Below, piece after piece: positions 54,726 through 63,196 of a stretch of 64,000 bases of DNA. A program made the translations under genes and the position numbers. The stretch spans positions 278,327-342,326 of the forward strand of contig DJGV01000016.1 of assembly GCA_002432805.1 (NCBI GenBank). The letters run 5' to 3'. The notes under the pieces were generated by a model. It searched no databases and was not told the DNA's origin. It was given only the letters and a program-made list of their open reading frames with translations. The first letter of the stretch is position 1, and each line of letters begins with the position of its first letter. Source of the stretch: Fervidobacterium sp. UBA5837 (GTDB taxonomy: Bacteria; Thermotogota; Thermotogae; Thermotogales; Fervidobacteriaceae).

Positions 54726-55943
54726 TTATTTTGAACCTTTTTTCAGCAGTTCATCGATGGCGGTTTTTATCACTGGATCTTGTAAATCTACACTAATTTC
54801 TGTTAACGTGTAACTCTTTGCTTCATCGTTCCTCGTTGTTCCGGCCGTTTCTTCAACCGTTACGTTTGGTGATATTCCAACTTTATGTATATCTTTTCCA
54901 GATGGTGTTAGGTAGTGTGCAATGGTCAGAAATACTGTACCTCCATTACTGAGTGGAAATCCTCTCTGCACAGAACCTTTTCCAAACGTGTTCTGCCCTA
55001 CTAAGATAGCCTTGCCGTTATCCTTGAGTGCTGCAGCAACGATCTCTGAAGCAGATGCTGAGCCATTGTTAACGAGTACAGCCATTGGTACTTTTGGATA
55101 ATTGTTGCCTTGGCTAACGTACTTGTCTGTGATGTTTCCATCCCTATCTTTCACAGAAACTATTATCTTGCCTGCATCGAGGAAATAATTGGCAACTCTA
55201 ACTGCAACGTCTAATAATCCGCCGGGGTTGTTCCTCAAGTCGAGTATAAGCATGTCTATCTTTTGATCATATAGTTTTTTAAGTGCCTTTTCAAACTCGG
55301 CTGGTACTGGTTCGTTAAATTTCGTTAGTAATATGTATCCAACTTTCTTGTTATCGTAAATCGTTGTGCCTGACTTTACCGGTACAATCTGTATGACTTC
55401 TCTGATGAGCTTAATCTCGATGATGTCGTTGCCTCTCTTCACAGTGAGCTTTATCTCACTTTCAGGTTTACCTCTCATCTTATTGACCGCTTCCATGTAT
55501 TCCATTTCTGCAACTGGTTGATCATCTATACCTATTATAAGGTCCCCTGCCTGCATACCTGCTTGCCATGCAGGTGTACCATACATCGGACTGACTACCT
55601 TCACTGCTCTGTTCTCGCTATCGTAAGTTACTTCTATACCCAATCCACCATACTGACCCTCCATGTCTATCTGTTGCTCTTGCATCTGTGATGGTGGGTA
55701 ATAATAGCTAAAATCATCGCCTAATCCTTTAACCATACCATCTATAGCAGAATCGATTATCTTGTCATAGTCAACGTCTTTTATGCCATAGTAATCGTAG
55801 TTTATCCTATACAACGTTTCATACAAAGGAGATATGCGATTCAGTACTTGTATGTCAGAAGCACCAGAGAGGATCACACTCGAAACAACGACAACCAACG
55901 CTATGAAAACATACGAAAATGCACTTTTCAACATTCCTTTCAT
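54726..55943 (-). CDS. ctpA: Carboxy-terminal processing protease CtpA (S41)
   Basis: The 405-residue periplasmic serine protease has an N-terminal signal/anchor (about 8-28), a PDZ domain (about 95-180: EVTYDSENRAVKVVSPMYGTPAWQAGMQAGDLIIGID) and the S41 catalytic part with LDLRNNPGGLLDVAV, NNGSASASEIVAAALKDN (Ser nucleophile in GSASASE) and VGQNTFGKGSVQ (Lys general base). It trims C-termini of periplasmic proteins. ATG after GAGGTGTGAGG. It follows trmI by about 36 bp. Confidence 0.95.
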   Translation of the reverse strand: MKGMLKSAFSYVFIALVVVVSSVILSGASDIQVLNRISPLYETLYRINYDYYGIKDVDYDKIIDSAIDGMVKGLGDDFSYYYPPSQMQEQQIDMEGQYGGLGIEVTYDSENRAVKVVSPMYGTPAWQAGMQAGDLIIGIDDQPVAEMEYMEAVNKMRGKPESEIKLTVKRGNDIIEIKLIREVIQIVPVKSGTTIYDNKKVGYILLTKFNEPVPAEFEKALKKLYDQKIDMLILDLRNNPGGLLDVAVRVANYFLDAGKIIVSVKDRDGNITDKYVSQGNNYPKVPMAVLVNNGSASASEIVAAALKDNGKAILVGQNTFGKGSVQRGFPLSNGGTVFLTIAHYLTPSGKDIHKVGISPNVTVEETAGTTRNDEAKSYTLTEISVDLQDPVIKTAIDELLKKGSK

Positions 55944-55979
55944 ATCCTCACACCTCGCTTTCTTATCTTTCCATGTTTT

Positions 55980-56798
55980 TTATTCTTCTGCGTTCTCTTG
56001 ACTTTCTTCGCTTTCTTCGATTATTTCAGCAAATCCTTTCACTTTCCTTGCAAAAACCATGAACGTTGTATGTGCCACCATTCTATCGAAGGGGCGAAGT
56101 CTGTTGGGATACGGTTTGTATTGTCTCATCATCGATTCCCAAACTTGGACTTCTATGAATGGATGCTCGTAGATTCTTTCAAGTACGGCAGATACTTGAT
56201 TCGTTGTGGGACATATTATTCCAAATCTACCACCGCCTGCCAATGCCTCCCAACACTGTGAGATGTAATTTTCGGGATCCGGTACGTCTAAAAGTACTGC
56301 ATCAACGTTTGAATGATCAAGCCCAAGTGTTATATCTTTCAATTTCAGCTCAACTCTATCAATTAATCCCCATAGTGTTAAGTTACTCTTAGCCAATTCG
56401 TAGAAATCTTCACGCCTTTCGTATGCATATACTTTACCTTGCTCTCCAACCAATCTCGCCATAGCTGCACACATGGCTCCACTTCCAACACCTGTGTCGA
56501 TAACCTTTGTGCCCGGCTTTATATCAAGCTTCATGAGTATGTAGCTTGAATCCTTTGGATAAATGATTTGTGTCTTTCTCTTCATGGAAAATACTTCATC
56601 TATATATGTGGGCTGGAGTAGATAATATGACTTTTGGTTTTTTCCTATCGTTATTACATCACCGTAATCTTTACCGATTACCTGATCAAAATCTATCACA
56701 CCTAAATGAGTCCCCTTCTTCTGACCACTTTCAACTTTTGCAAGGAATTTGGTCTCATCCTCGCCGTAAAAAAGTACTCGCTCACCATCTCTTATCAA
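55980..56798 (-). CDS. trmI: tRNA (adenine-N1)-methyltransferase TrmI
   Basis: This 272-residue SAM-dependent enzyme methylates A58 (and sometimes A57) of tRNA, a modification important in thermophiles. Seen: RKTQIIYPKDSSYILMKLDIKPGTKVIDTGVGSGAMCAAMARLVG (SAM site), VYAYERREDFYELAKSNL, DAVLLDVPDPENYISQCWEAL and the C-terminal RMVAHTTFMVFARK. It ends with an acidic extension. TTG start, preceded by GAGGTGAG. Overlaps the MFS-like gene end by four bases. Confidence 0.93.
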   Translation of the reverse strand: MIRDGERVLFYGEDETKFLAKVESGQKKGTHLGVIDFDQVIGKDYGDVITIGKNQKSYYLLQPTYIDEVFSMKRKTQIIYPKDSSYILMKLDIKPGTKVIDTGVGSGAMCAAMARLVGEQGKVYAYERREDFYELAKSNLTLWGLIDRVELKLKDITLGLDHSNVDAVLLDVPDPENYISQCWEALAGGGRFGIICPTTNQVSAVLERIYEHPFIEVQVWESMMRQYKPYPNRLRPFDRMVAHTTFMVFARKVKGFAEIIEESEESQENAEE

Positions 56799-58096
56799 AA
56801 TCGCTCACCTCTTTCTTTTGCTAGATCCCCATTCTTTTTTACTTTGTTATGTAGTATTGCCGTTATAAATTCCGAAATTGTCACGATTATTACAAGTGGA
56901 AGGAATGCATTAAGTCCAAACCCATCTAACCCGGCTCCTAATAGAGTGGTAAATATGATCACAAAGAGTGAAATTAGCACTGTTTCCTTTTTTTCTTTTG
57001 AGAAATAGAATATGAATCTCTCAGCCTTGCTCGGTATCATCATACCAGTTCTACCAGAAAGGAACAACCCCCAAAGTAACCCATTTACGAAAAAGAGCAG
57101 GTAAGAGATTGCTAAGTTCTTAAATGTTATATATATGAGCAGATAAATAGTTGCGTTCAATAAGAGTAAATAGTGATCGTGGGCTCTCATATTTTCACTA
57201 AATAAGTTCTTCTTTGTAAAGAGTTTTATCATATACCCTACTGCTACACCTGTCAGTTGCAAAGTTAAGAAGGTAGTACCTACTCCGTATTTTAGGCCAG
57301 ACGATTCAGCGAATGGTACAGTGAATGTTTCAAGATAGTAGAATAAGCTTATGACCAATGAGGTTTCGACCGTTTGCATCGTGTTACTAAGATCCCGCTT
57401 TTTGAGAATCTTGAAGACTTCGTATGAAAAATGGTATTCATTCTTCTCAAAAGGAGACATCTTGACTTTGTATTTCTTGTTCTCAATTATGAAAAATGCA
57501 GCAAATAGAGATGAAATTAGAAGGACTAAACCTGCCGCAGGCAACAATAAGCTTTGTGAAGACCTACTACAATATATGAATGACAGAACAGCACCAACAA
57601 AGGACCACAACTTAGTTTGAAACCTCAACATGACCCAGCCAGTTTGATTGCTTTCATTGCTCTTATCCTTTATAAGTCCAAACAGAGCCAGTGAATATAA
57701 ATACAAACAGAAGTTTGCTGCTATTACCAACATACTCAAAATAGAAATACTGTTGGAATATACACGATTTACGTTCTCGAGTAAAGACAAAACGAACGAT
57801 GTTAAAACACCGAAAGTGATTAGGTACGGTGTACGTCTACCTATTGCACTTCGTGTAATATCAAGTGCGTGTTCGAAAACAGGATTGAGAAAAAATAGAA
57901 ATAACAATTCTGAACTGATGAGTAGCGTTATCAAGGTATTCGGAAATCCATTTATTAACAAAATCCTTGGTACGGTAGAAATGTAAGCAGGAAATATAAA
58001 GCTCAAACCAAATACTGCAAAAGATAGCGAAACTATATCTCTCACATTCTCAAAGTTTAACTTTCTCCTACTTTCGTCGCTTTTCAACAAAATCAC
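56795..58096 (-). CDS. MFS-like multi-pass transporter
   Basis: This 433-residue protein has about twelve predicted helices. The first half includes ALDITRSAIGRRTPYLITFGVL, which matches the loop 2-3 signature (GRRTPYL) seen in the sugar-cation symporter (GPH/melibiose) branch of the MFS. The second half is poorly conserved. The substrate cannot be given. GTG start overlaps the AMMECR1 stop (GTGA); its own end overlaps trmI. It is translationally embedded in the long operon. Confidence 0.7.
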   Translation of the reverse strand: MILLKSDESRRKLNFENVRDIVSLSFAVFGLSFIFPAYISTVPRILLINGFPNTLITLLISSELLFLFFLNPVFEHALDITRSAIGRRTPYLITFGVLTSFVLSLLENVNRVYSNSISILSMLVIAANFCLYLYSLALFGLIKDKSNESNQTGWVMLRFQTKLWSFVGAVLSFIYCSRSSQSLLLPAAGLVLLISSLFAAFFIIENKKYKVKMSPFEKNEYHFSYEVFKILKKRDLSNTMQTVETSLVISLFYYLETFTVPFAESSGLKYGVGTTFLTLQLTGVAVGYMIKLFTKKNLFSENMRAHDHYLLLLNATIYLLIYITFKNLAISYLLFFVNGLLWGLFLSGRTGMMIPSKAERFIFYFSKEKKETVLISLFVIIFTTLLGAGLDGFGLNAFLPLVIIVTISEFITAILHNKVKKNGDLAKERGERF

Positions 58097-58611
58097 CTGT
58101 ACCTTTCGACGGTAAATTTGAATATTTCAAAATCATCATCGTAGATTCCAGCTTTTAGTTTTGCTATCCTAAGTTGTTCCTCCACTGTGTCTATACTTTC
58201 TATGTTTGGAAGTAATAAACCTCTTCTCCATCCTTTTTGTACTATGATACCGTATTTTTTTGGATCTAATTCTTCCATACTCTTTACATCTTCGTATGGA
58301 CTTAGAACATCAACGTTTACGACCAAATCTTCCAATTCTCCGGCTTCTACAGGTGGAAATCTTGGATCCTTCGTGGCAGCGGCTATTGCATTATCTCTTA
58401 TTTCATAGGCGAGGTTCTCGCGTACTGGCATGAACGTACCGATACAACCTCGCAATGAGCCATCTTTTTTATGAATAGTAACGAATGCCCCTGCTTTTGT
58501 CTTGAATAATGCTTCCGGCAAATCTGAATGAGGTTCCACGATGATTCTGTTCCTCACGTAGTTTTCTATGACCTCTATTGCCCACTTTACGCACGGATGT
58601 TCACCTATCAT
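58093..58611 (-). CDS. AMMECR1 family protein
   Basis: The 172-residue protein carries the LRGCIGTFMP signature (about 53-62) and AAATKDPRFPPVEAGELEDLVVNVDVLSP, which define the AMMECR1 fold. The core is FVTIHKKDGSLRGCIG...KYGIIVQKGWRRGLLLPNIE. The biochemical role is not known; in many microbes it is encoded with a radical SAM and a Memo-like protein (AmmeMemoRadiSam). Here no Memo gene is near; the radical SAM proteins at 45-47 kb are of the PflX type. ATG at 58611 is set by GGAGGTGG. Confidence 0.93.
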   Translation of the reverse strand: MIGEHPCVKWAIEVIENYVRNRIIVEPHSDLPEALFKTKAGAFVTIHKKDGSLRGCIGTFMPVRENLAYEIRDNAIAAATKDPRFPPVEAGELEDLVVNVDVLSPYEDVKSMEELDPKKYGIIVQKGWRRGLLLPNIESIDTVEEQLRIAKLKAGIYDDDFEIFKFTVERYR

Positions 58612-58642
58612 CGAATCCACCTCCACATCAGTGTTAATGGTA

Positions 58643-59233
58643 TCAATGATGCTGTCGTTTCATCAAATCTATGATGAGTGAAACCTCTCCAACTCCCATT
58701 TTCAGAGTTTTTGCTATTTCAACTGGCTCCATGCCGTTTAAGAACATCTCAAATATCCGTTCTTCAATGCCACCATTTTCCGATTTTTCAATAGAAGTTC
58801 TTGAGTTTTTCTCATCACTCTTTTGATCGCCTGAGATATTTCTTAAAGCACTGTAAGCACTGTCGTTATCATCGTTCTTTTGGCTACCTTTGGATACAAG
58901 CTTGTCCACTTCGTTTTTAGTGATCTGTGTCGACTTGTCGATATTGAGAGAATTTCCGATATTCTTGTCCATGGAAAGTGCTGATATCGTTATGAGTTCT
59001 TCGTTCAGTTCTTTCAGAAGCTTTTTCACTTCTTCGTTTTTTTTGTCCAAAAGCTCCATTTTTGAATCTACAAAGACTCTCACCTTTCCCATCAACTCTA
59101 CGAGTCTTTCCTCATCTTCATCCAAGTCACTCTTTTCGTTCTTGGATCTGAATGACTGAACTAAAAAGGTGGCCCAAGCAAATATGACTGTACTTGCCGT
59201 GGACAAGATAATAAACCAGTTGAATATGTTCAC
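58643..59233 (-). CDS. Membrane-anchored coiled-coil protein with C-terminal HTH-like motif, unknown
   Basis: The 196-residue protein has one N-terminal membrane helix (NIFNWFIILSTASTVIFAWATFLV), a charged coiled coil (about 30-85, LDKKNEEVKKLLKELNEEL), a Lys/Asp/Ser-rich linker and a C-terminal helix-turn-helix-like end (RIFEMFLNGMEPVEIAKTLKMGVGEVSLIIDLMKR). This end resembles small HTH tails found on flagellar-type coiled-coil proteins; I cannot name the family. GTG at 59233 is set by AAGGAGTGG and overlaps the upstream stop by one base. Confidence 0.7.
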   Translation of the reverse strand: MNIFNWFIILSTASTVIFAWATFLVQSFRSKNEKSDLDEDEERLVELMGKVRVFVDSKMELLDKKNEEVKKLLKELNEELITISALSMDKNIGNSLNIDKSTQITKNEVDKLVSKGSQKNDDNDSAYSALRNISGDQKSDEKNSRTSIEKSENGGIEERIFEMFLNGMEPVEIAKTLKMGVGEVSLIIDLMKRQHH

Positions 59234-59811
59234 TACTGTCCACTCCTTTTGAATGTTATGTTTGGAAATCTGGCTATATCTTTTCCGGACCAAGTAACCA
59301 TGTTGGAGACAACCTTTGTCGGTGTGGGATCAGTACTTTCGATCACTGCATCTGCAGGTAAATGTACTCTTACATTTGATTGTGCAACAGAATTGAGCTG
59401 TATATCCCCCATACCCAAACTGAACGTGTCTCCATCTTTCGTTACAAGGCCGCCAAGTGTGACTGTCTCTGTTATTTCAAGCACACTATCACGTTTCTGT
59501 GTCTTCATATCAACGTCGAGTACCTTTATGGTCTTTCCTATCTCTTTCGATATTTCAGAGAAATATTTTTCAAAAGTCTGTAGAGATGTCTCATTGTAAG
59601 TTTTTAAATAATCGTCTTCCTTTTTCTGGTCTTTGAAGACAAGGCCACTAACCGTCGTTATCGTGGCATTTTCTGAATAGTCGGTATATATATCTGTATC
59701 ATAGTACTGAACAGTGAAATTGCTCCTGTTCATCATCAACGTTACCATGTCTATAACAAGGAACACAGCAACTACGAAAATCAGTAAGTAAATCATCGTT
59801 TTGTTACTCAT
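59233..59811 (-). CDS. Membrane-anchored extracytoplasmic protein, DUF4897-like
   Basis: This 192-residue protein has an N-terminal signal-anchor (MIYLLIFVVAVFLVIDMVTLM) and a beta-rich domain (NATITTVSGLVF..., VLDVDMKTQKRDSVLEITETVTLGGLV, NVRVHLPADAVIESTDPTPTKVVSNMVTWSGKDI). From memory it resembles a Thermotogales-restricted family of unknown function. ATG at 59811 follows GGAAGGAGAG. It lies 26 bp after the TrkH gene and overlaps the next gene by one base. Confidence 0.7.
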   Translation of the reverse strand: MSNKTMIYLLIFVVAVFLVIDMVTLMMNRSNFTVQYYDTDIYTDYSENATITTVSGLVFKDQKKEDDYLKTYNETSLQTFEKYFSEISKEIGKTIKVLDVDMKTQKRDSVLEITETVTLGGLVTKDGDTFSLGMGDIQLNSVAQSNVRVHLPADAVIESTDPTPTKVVSNMVTWSGKDIARFPNITFKRSGQ

Positions 59812-59836
59812 AGACACTCTCCTTCCAAATAAATAA

Positions 59837-61333
59837 TCAAATTTTCTTTGAAGTTGGATTCTTTGATTTCGTAAATGACTCTTTTACATCACTGAATATG
59901 CGAGCAAGCGCATAAATAATCACCAAAAATTCGAATCTTCCAGCAAACATCCCTATTATTAAATTCCAGAGTGCAGTAAGTGGCATATCTGGACTCGTCA
60001 CACCAGCAGTCAAACCTACTCCATCCATTGCTGATGCAAACTCGAACATAGATGCCTCTACGCTGTAACCATGACACATAAGTACGACAGATCCAATTAT
60101 GAATGAGAACAGGTATAAGAATAAGATAAGCAATGCTTCTCTTATGTTGTCATCTGAAAAGGTTATCTGTTGCTCACCTTTGTAAAGTACTCTTTTTCGA
60201 ACTGTACCTTTTGGAAGCAGAAATCCCATTATGGATTCCCACAGGGCATTGAGTATGACCCATGAACGGAATTGTTTTATACCACCAGAAGTAGAATCCA
60301 TTTCTCCACCAGCTATCATCAGTACCATTAGCATGAACATGAAAGGGTAGAATGAAAGCCACTTTGGGTCTGCTAACGTAACTGTTTGAAAGCCTGTGCC
60401 ACTGATACCAGAAACTGTCTGGAATAGTACTATCCTAAAACCTTCCCAGAATCCCTTGTAGTATTCTCCAAGTCCTACGAATGTGATGATGACAGACGTA
60501 GAGATGATCGTTATGTTGAATATCCAAGGTTCGCCATTTTTCAAAACTGCTTTCCAGTTGCCTTTCCAAAATGCATAATGTATTCCAAATCCCGTTGCAC
60601 CTAGGTACATGAGTACCATTATTATTATCTCTATTGTAAGGCTGTTGAACTCTCCTATACTACCATTTCTGGTAGAAAATCCACCAGTTGCAAGTGCTGT
60701 CATCGTATGATTAAGTGCTTCAAAGAGATTCATTCCAGCTATCTTCAATGCTATTGTGCCAACCACCGTATAGCCAAGATATATGCCAAGGATTAGTTGC
60801 GAAGATCTTCTTATATTTGGTACCAAGTTTTCTGCTCTACCCTCAGTTTTGTAAAATCCCAAACCCCTTGGTCCTATGACGGTTGCGAGCATCAACAAAG
60901 CAAAACCAGCACCACCAACGTATTGAGTAAGCGAACGCCAAAAGAGCAAAAGTTTCGACACCTTTGTCACATCTGTGTACATGGTCAGTCCGCTCGTACT
61001 CAGTCCACTCACCGATTCAAACATTGCTTGTGAAAAAGTCAATCCACCATTTATCATGTATGGTATTGCAGATAACAATGAAACAACAGCCCATGCCACA
61101 ACGGTAAGAATTGCACCGTCTTTGTACGTTATCGTTCCGATGTCTTTTATCTTAGTTAAAAAGCCAGATAAGTAAATCAAAAAACCTACTAATGCTGCTA
61201 AAAGAAAACCATCTACATTGTGTATTTCGTAAGGATAGAAAATGCAAAAAATAAGTGGCAACATAATTATGATAGAATATTGCAAAATTATCACAGAGAG
61301 TGCTTTGTATATTTTTAGATAGCGTTCGAGCAT
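59837..61333 (-). CDS. trkH: TrkH/KtrB-type potassium uptake channel subunit
   Basis: This 498-residue membrane protein is the K+-translocating subunit. Four selectivity-loop regions are visible with Gly: MFESVSGLSTSGLTMY, HTMTALATGGFSTRNGS, FQTVSGISGTGFQTV and ASAMDGVGLTAGVTS, one each between pairs of membrane helices. The gate loop GGEMDSTSGGIKQFR is typical. It acts with the cytoplasmic TrkA-type subunits encoded immediately upstream (24 bp). ATG follows AGGAGGC. Confidence 0.93.
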   Translation of the reverse strand: MLERYLKIYKALSVIILQYSIIIMLPLIFCIFYPYEIHNVDGFLLAALVGFLIYLSGFLTKIKDIGTITYKDGAILTVVAWAVVSLLSAIPYMINGGLTFSQAMFESVSGLSTSGLTMYTDVTKVSKLLLFWRSLTQYVGGAGFALLMLATVIGPRGLGFYKTEGRAENLVPNIRRSSQLILGIYLGYTVVGTIALKIAGMNLFEALNHTMTALATGGFSTRNGSIGEFNSLTIEIIIMVLMYLGATGFGIHYAFWKGNWKAVLKNGEPWIFNITIISTSVIITFVGLGEYYKGFWEGFRIVLFQTVSGISGTGFQTVTLADPKWLSFYPFMFMLMVLMIAGGEMDSTSGGIKQFRSWVILNALWESIMGFLLPKGTVRKRVLYKGEQQITFSDDNIREALLILFLYLFSFIIGSVVLMCHGYSVEASMFEFASAMDGVGLTAGVTSPDMPLTALWNLIIGMFAGRFEFLVIIYALARIFSDVKESFTKSKNPTSKKI

Positions 61334-61358
61334 TTTGGAAAGCCTCCTGGTTCACAAA

Positions 61359-62018
61359 TCACAAGAAAAAGATTTCCATTGCTGTCTTACTTTGTTCTTC
61401 ACTACAAATCAGTATTAGCTTGTCATCTGGCTTAATGATAGTATCTCCGCGAGGTATCAGATACTTATCTTCTCGCACTATTCCAGCTACAACGATTCCA
61501 TCTGGAATTTTCAGTTCATGCAGGGCTTTATCTGCAATTTTTGAATCCCAATCTACATCTATTTTTAGTACGGTTGCACCCCTATTTGACGCCTCATCTT
61601 TGATCATTTCCACTACTTCATTTTCGAAGAGCAAGGGTTCTATATTTTGCATGATTAGATCAGTTACTTTAAGCGTCCTAATACCATACCTATCGAAGAG
61701 GTCTTCGTTCTCACTGTTGTTCAGGAATGTGACAACATTTCTCACTTTGTAGTATTCTTGGACGAGTCTTGCAATAAAGAAATTCTTTCTGTCTCTTTCC
61801 ATTAAGAGTACAACGATATCATCTGGTTCTATTCCCAAATGATCAAGTACTACTTTAGATTGTCCGTCACCATATATTATAGCTGCATTCAGCGTTCTGC
61901 TATACTCTTCACATATCTCTTTATCCTTGTTCACAAAATATACCTTATACCCGCTTGCAATAAGCTTTTTTGCCAAGAAATATGGGACTCTCTCTCCACC
62001 AATTATGATTACCTTCAT
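61359..62018 (-). CDS. TrkA-type K+ channel regulatory subunit with RCK-N and RCK-C domains (diverged nucleotide site)
   Basis: This 219-residue protein has an RCK-N domain (KVIIIGGERVPYFLAKKLIASG ... NAAIIYGDGQSKVVL) and an RCK-C (TrkA_C) domain (about 140-219: VLKIDVDWDSKIADKALHELKIPDGIVVAGIVREDKYLIPRGDTIIKPDDKLILICSE). The Rossmann loop is GGERVPYF, lacking the usual GxGxxG, while the acidic ribose-binding residue region is DKE. It overlaps the upstream TrkA gene (ATGA). It may depend on the partner for nucleotide binding. Confidence 0.88.
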   Translation of the reverse strand: MKVIIIGGERVPYFLAKKLIASGYKVYFVNKDKEICEEYSRTLNAAIIYGDGQSKVVLDHLGIEPDDIVVLLMERDRKNFFIARLVQEYYKVRNVVTFLNNSENEDLFDRYGIRTLKVTDLIMQNIEPLLFENEVVEMIKDEASNRGATVLKIDVDWDSKIADKALHELKIPDGIVVAGIVREDKYLIPRGDTIIKPDDKLILICSEEQSKTAMEIFFL

Positions 62019-62464
62019 TTGCCATCACCTGTTGCAAGTTCAACTCCCTCAAGTATGCTTCTTTCAAAAGTATCTATGGTGAGACTGATTGGCGAGATCG
62101 CTCTAATGCCACTCTTTTCAAATAATGCAACGTTTTCTTTGCTCCTAACGAGCGATAGCACATTTGTGATACCAAATATTTTGGAACCGATGAGACTTAC
62201 GAAGTAGTTTGTTGGGTCATCACCCGTTGTTGTGATGAGCAGATCCGCCTTTTCTGCCTTTGCCCTTTTTAATACATCTCTTTCAGTAGCATCACCAATT
62301 GTAGTGAATCCACCGTAGTCTTCCGGTAAAGCCGATAGCGCATCAGGGCTTTTCTCTACTATTGTCACATCGAATCCTATGTAAGATAAACGTGCTGCAA
62401 CTTCCAAACCAACTCTTCCACATCCTACTACTATGACGTATAGTCTATAATTAATCTGTTTCAA
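62015..62464 (-). CDS. TrkA-type K+ channel regulatory subunit with RCK-N domain only
   Basis: The 149-residue protein consists of one RCK-N domain with an intact dinucleotide motif VVGCGRVGLEVAARL (GxGxxG), Glu/Asp ligand region VTIVEKSPDAL and GDATERDVLKRA. No RCK-C domain follows. It complements the second subunit, which has the reverse pattern. TTG at 62464 is chosen because GAGGTGA is five bases upstream; ATG at 62470 would be too close to it. Overlaps the response regulator gene end by 14 bases. In T. maritima the equivalent pair was, as I recall, annotated TM1088A/B. Confidence 0.85.
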   Translation of the reverse strand: MKQINYRLYVIVVGCGRVGLEVAARLSYIGFDVTIVEKSPDALSALPEDYGGFTTIGDATERDVLKRAKAEKADLLITTTGDDPTNYFVSLIGSKIFGITNVLSLVRSKENVALFEKSGIRAISPISLTIDTFERSILEGVELATGDGK

Positions 62465-63074
62465 TTTCATCACCTCTATTGTAACCACGCTCGTTTAGAT
62501 CCAAAGCTCTTGCAGCTTTTCTGTGTAATTCTGCGAGTTCTTCATTACCTCTCTTTTCAAGTATCTCACCCATGAGATAGTGTGGAGTAGGCGATGATGG
62601 CATTATGGAGAACATTATTCTTACAATCTGTTCAGCTTTGTCAAGATCTCCCGGCACATTGGAATGTATGAAGCCTTCAGCCTCTCTCAAGTATCTCTCG
62701 AAACTTCCTTTCCTGTATTCTAGTAACCCTTTGATCTTCTTTTTCAGTTCATCTTGGGTAAAAGGTTTTGAAAGGTAGTCGATCGGTGCAAAACGACAGG
62801 CACTGGCGATATCGTCAGGAGTTGCGTAAGCTGATATTATCAAGATTGGAGTGAAAACACCTCGTAACCGTAATCGCCTTATAAACTCTATGCCATCTAT
62901 ATCCTCTAACTTTATGTCCGTCGTAATGAGGTCGAATTTTTCTTTCTCACATATTTTCAATGCATCTTCAGCATTCTGCACTTCTCGTGGTGTACATTCG
63001 AATGCGTTTGAAATCATCTTCACAAGCAGATTTCTGACGTGCCTTTCGTCATCAACTACCAGTACATCGATCAT
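62451..63074 (-). CDS. Response regulator with TPR-like C-terminal domain
   Basis: This 207-residue protein has a receiver domain (VLVVDDERHVRNLL; phospho-acceptor Asp in FDLITTDIKLEDIDG; Thr/Ser in ILIISAYA; switch Lys in DYLSKPFTQDEL) and a helical C-terminal region resembling TPR (DLDKAEQIVRIMFSIMPSSPTPHYLMGEILEKRGNEELAELHRKAARALDL). There is no DNA-binding output domain, so the output is probably a protein contact. ATG follows AAGGAGG. It leads the K+ uptake genes, suggesting phospho-control of the transporter (inference); no kinase is beside it. Confidence 0.87.
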   Translation of the reverse strand: MIDVLVVDDERHVRNLLVKMISNAFECTPREVQNAEDALKICEKEKFDLITTDIKLEDIDGIEFIRRLRLRGVFTPILIISAYATPDDIASACRFAPIDYLSKPFTQDELKKKIKGLLEYRKGSFERYLREAEGFIHSNVPGDLDKAEQIVRIMFSIMPSSPTPHYLMGEILEKRGNEELAELHRKAARALDLNERGYNRGDEIETD

Positions 63075-63098
63075 ATTAACACGCCTCCTTATCATGGA

Positions 63099-63107
63099 AT
63101 TATACCA
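63099..63107 (-). promoter_or_regulatory. Predicted promoter (extended -10) of the response regulator/trk operon
   Basis: TGGTATAAT on the minus strand, 25 bp upstream of the ATG. The -35 is not recognisable. It faces the amylase promoter in a 122-bp divergent region. Confidence 0.55.
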
Positions 63108-63133
63108 CATCTTCGTTAACATTGCACGCTTTG

Positions 63134-63142
63134 TGTTAGAAT
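63134..63142 (+). promoter_or_regulatory. Predicted promoter (extended -10) of the alpha-amylase gene
   Basis: TGTTAGAAT, an extended -10, lies about 55 bp upstream of the amylase ATG. The upstream TTAACA at 63116-63121 may serve as a -35, with a short 15-bp spacer. Confidence 0.5.
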
Positions 63143-63158
63143 GTAGGTAACGAAGCAA

Positions 63159-63176
63159 TTGATAAACATCTATCAA
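63159..63176. promoter_or_regulatory. Operator-like palindrome in the amylase leader
   Basis: TTGATA and TATCAA form perfect 6-bp arms around AACATC, located about 17 bp downstream of the -10, 20 bp before the amylase ATG. A repressor there would block transcription at or just after the start. It is not the same motif as the palindrome at 3913. Confidence 0.45.
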
Positions 63177-63196
63177 AACACTTTGGAGGTGGCTTT

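Noticed and set aside
58093..58611. Complete AmmeMemoRadiSam system
   Set aside because: AMMECR1 is present, but no Memo-like gene is nearby and the radical SAM proteins of the window are 11 kb away and of the PflX type.
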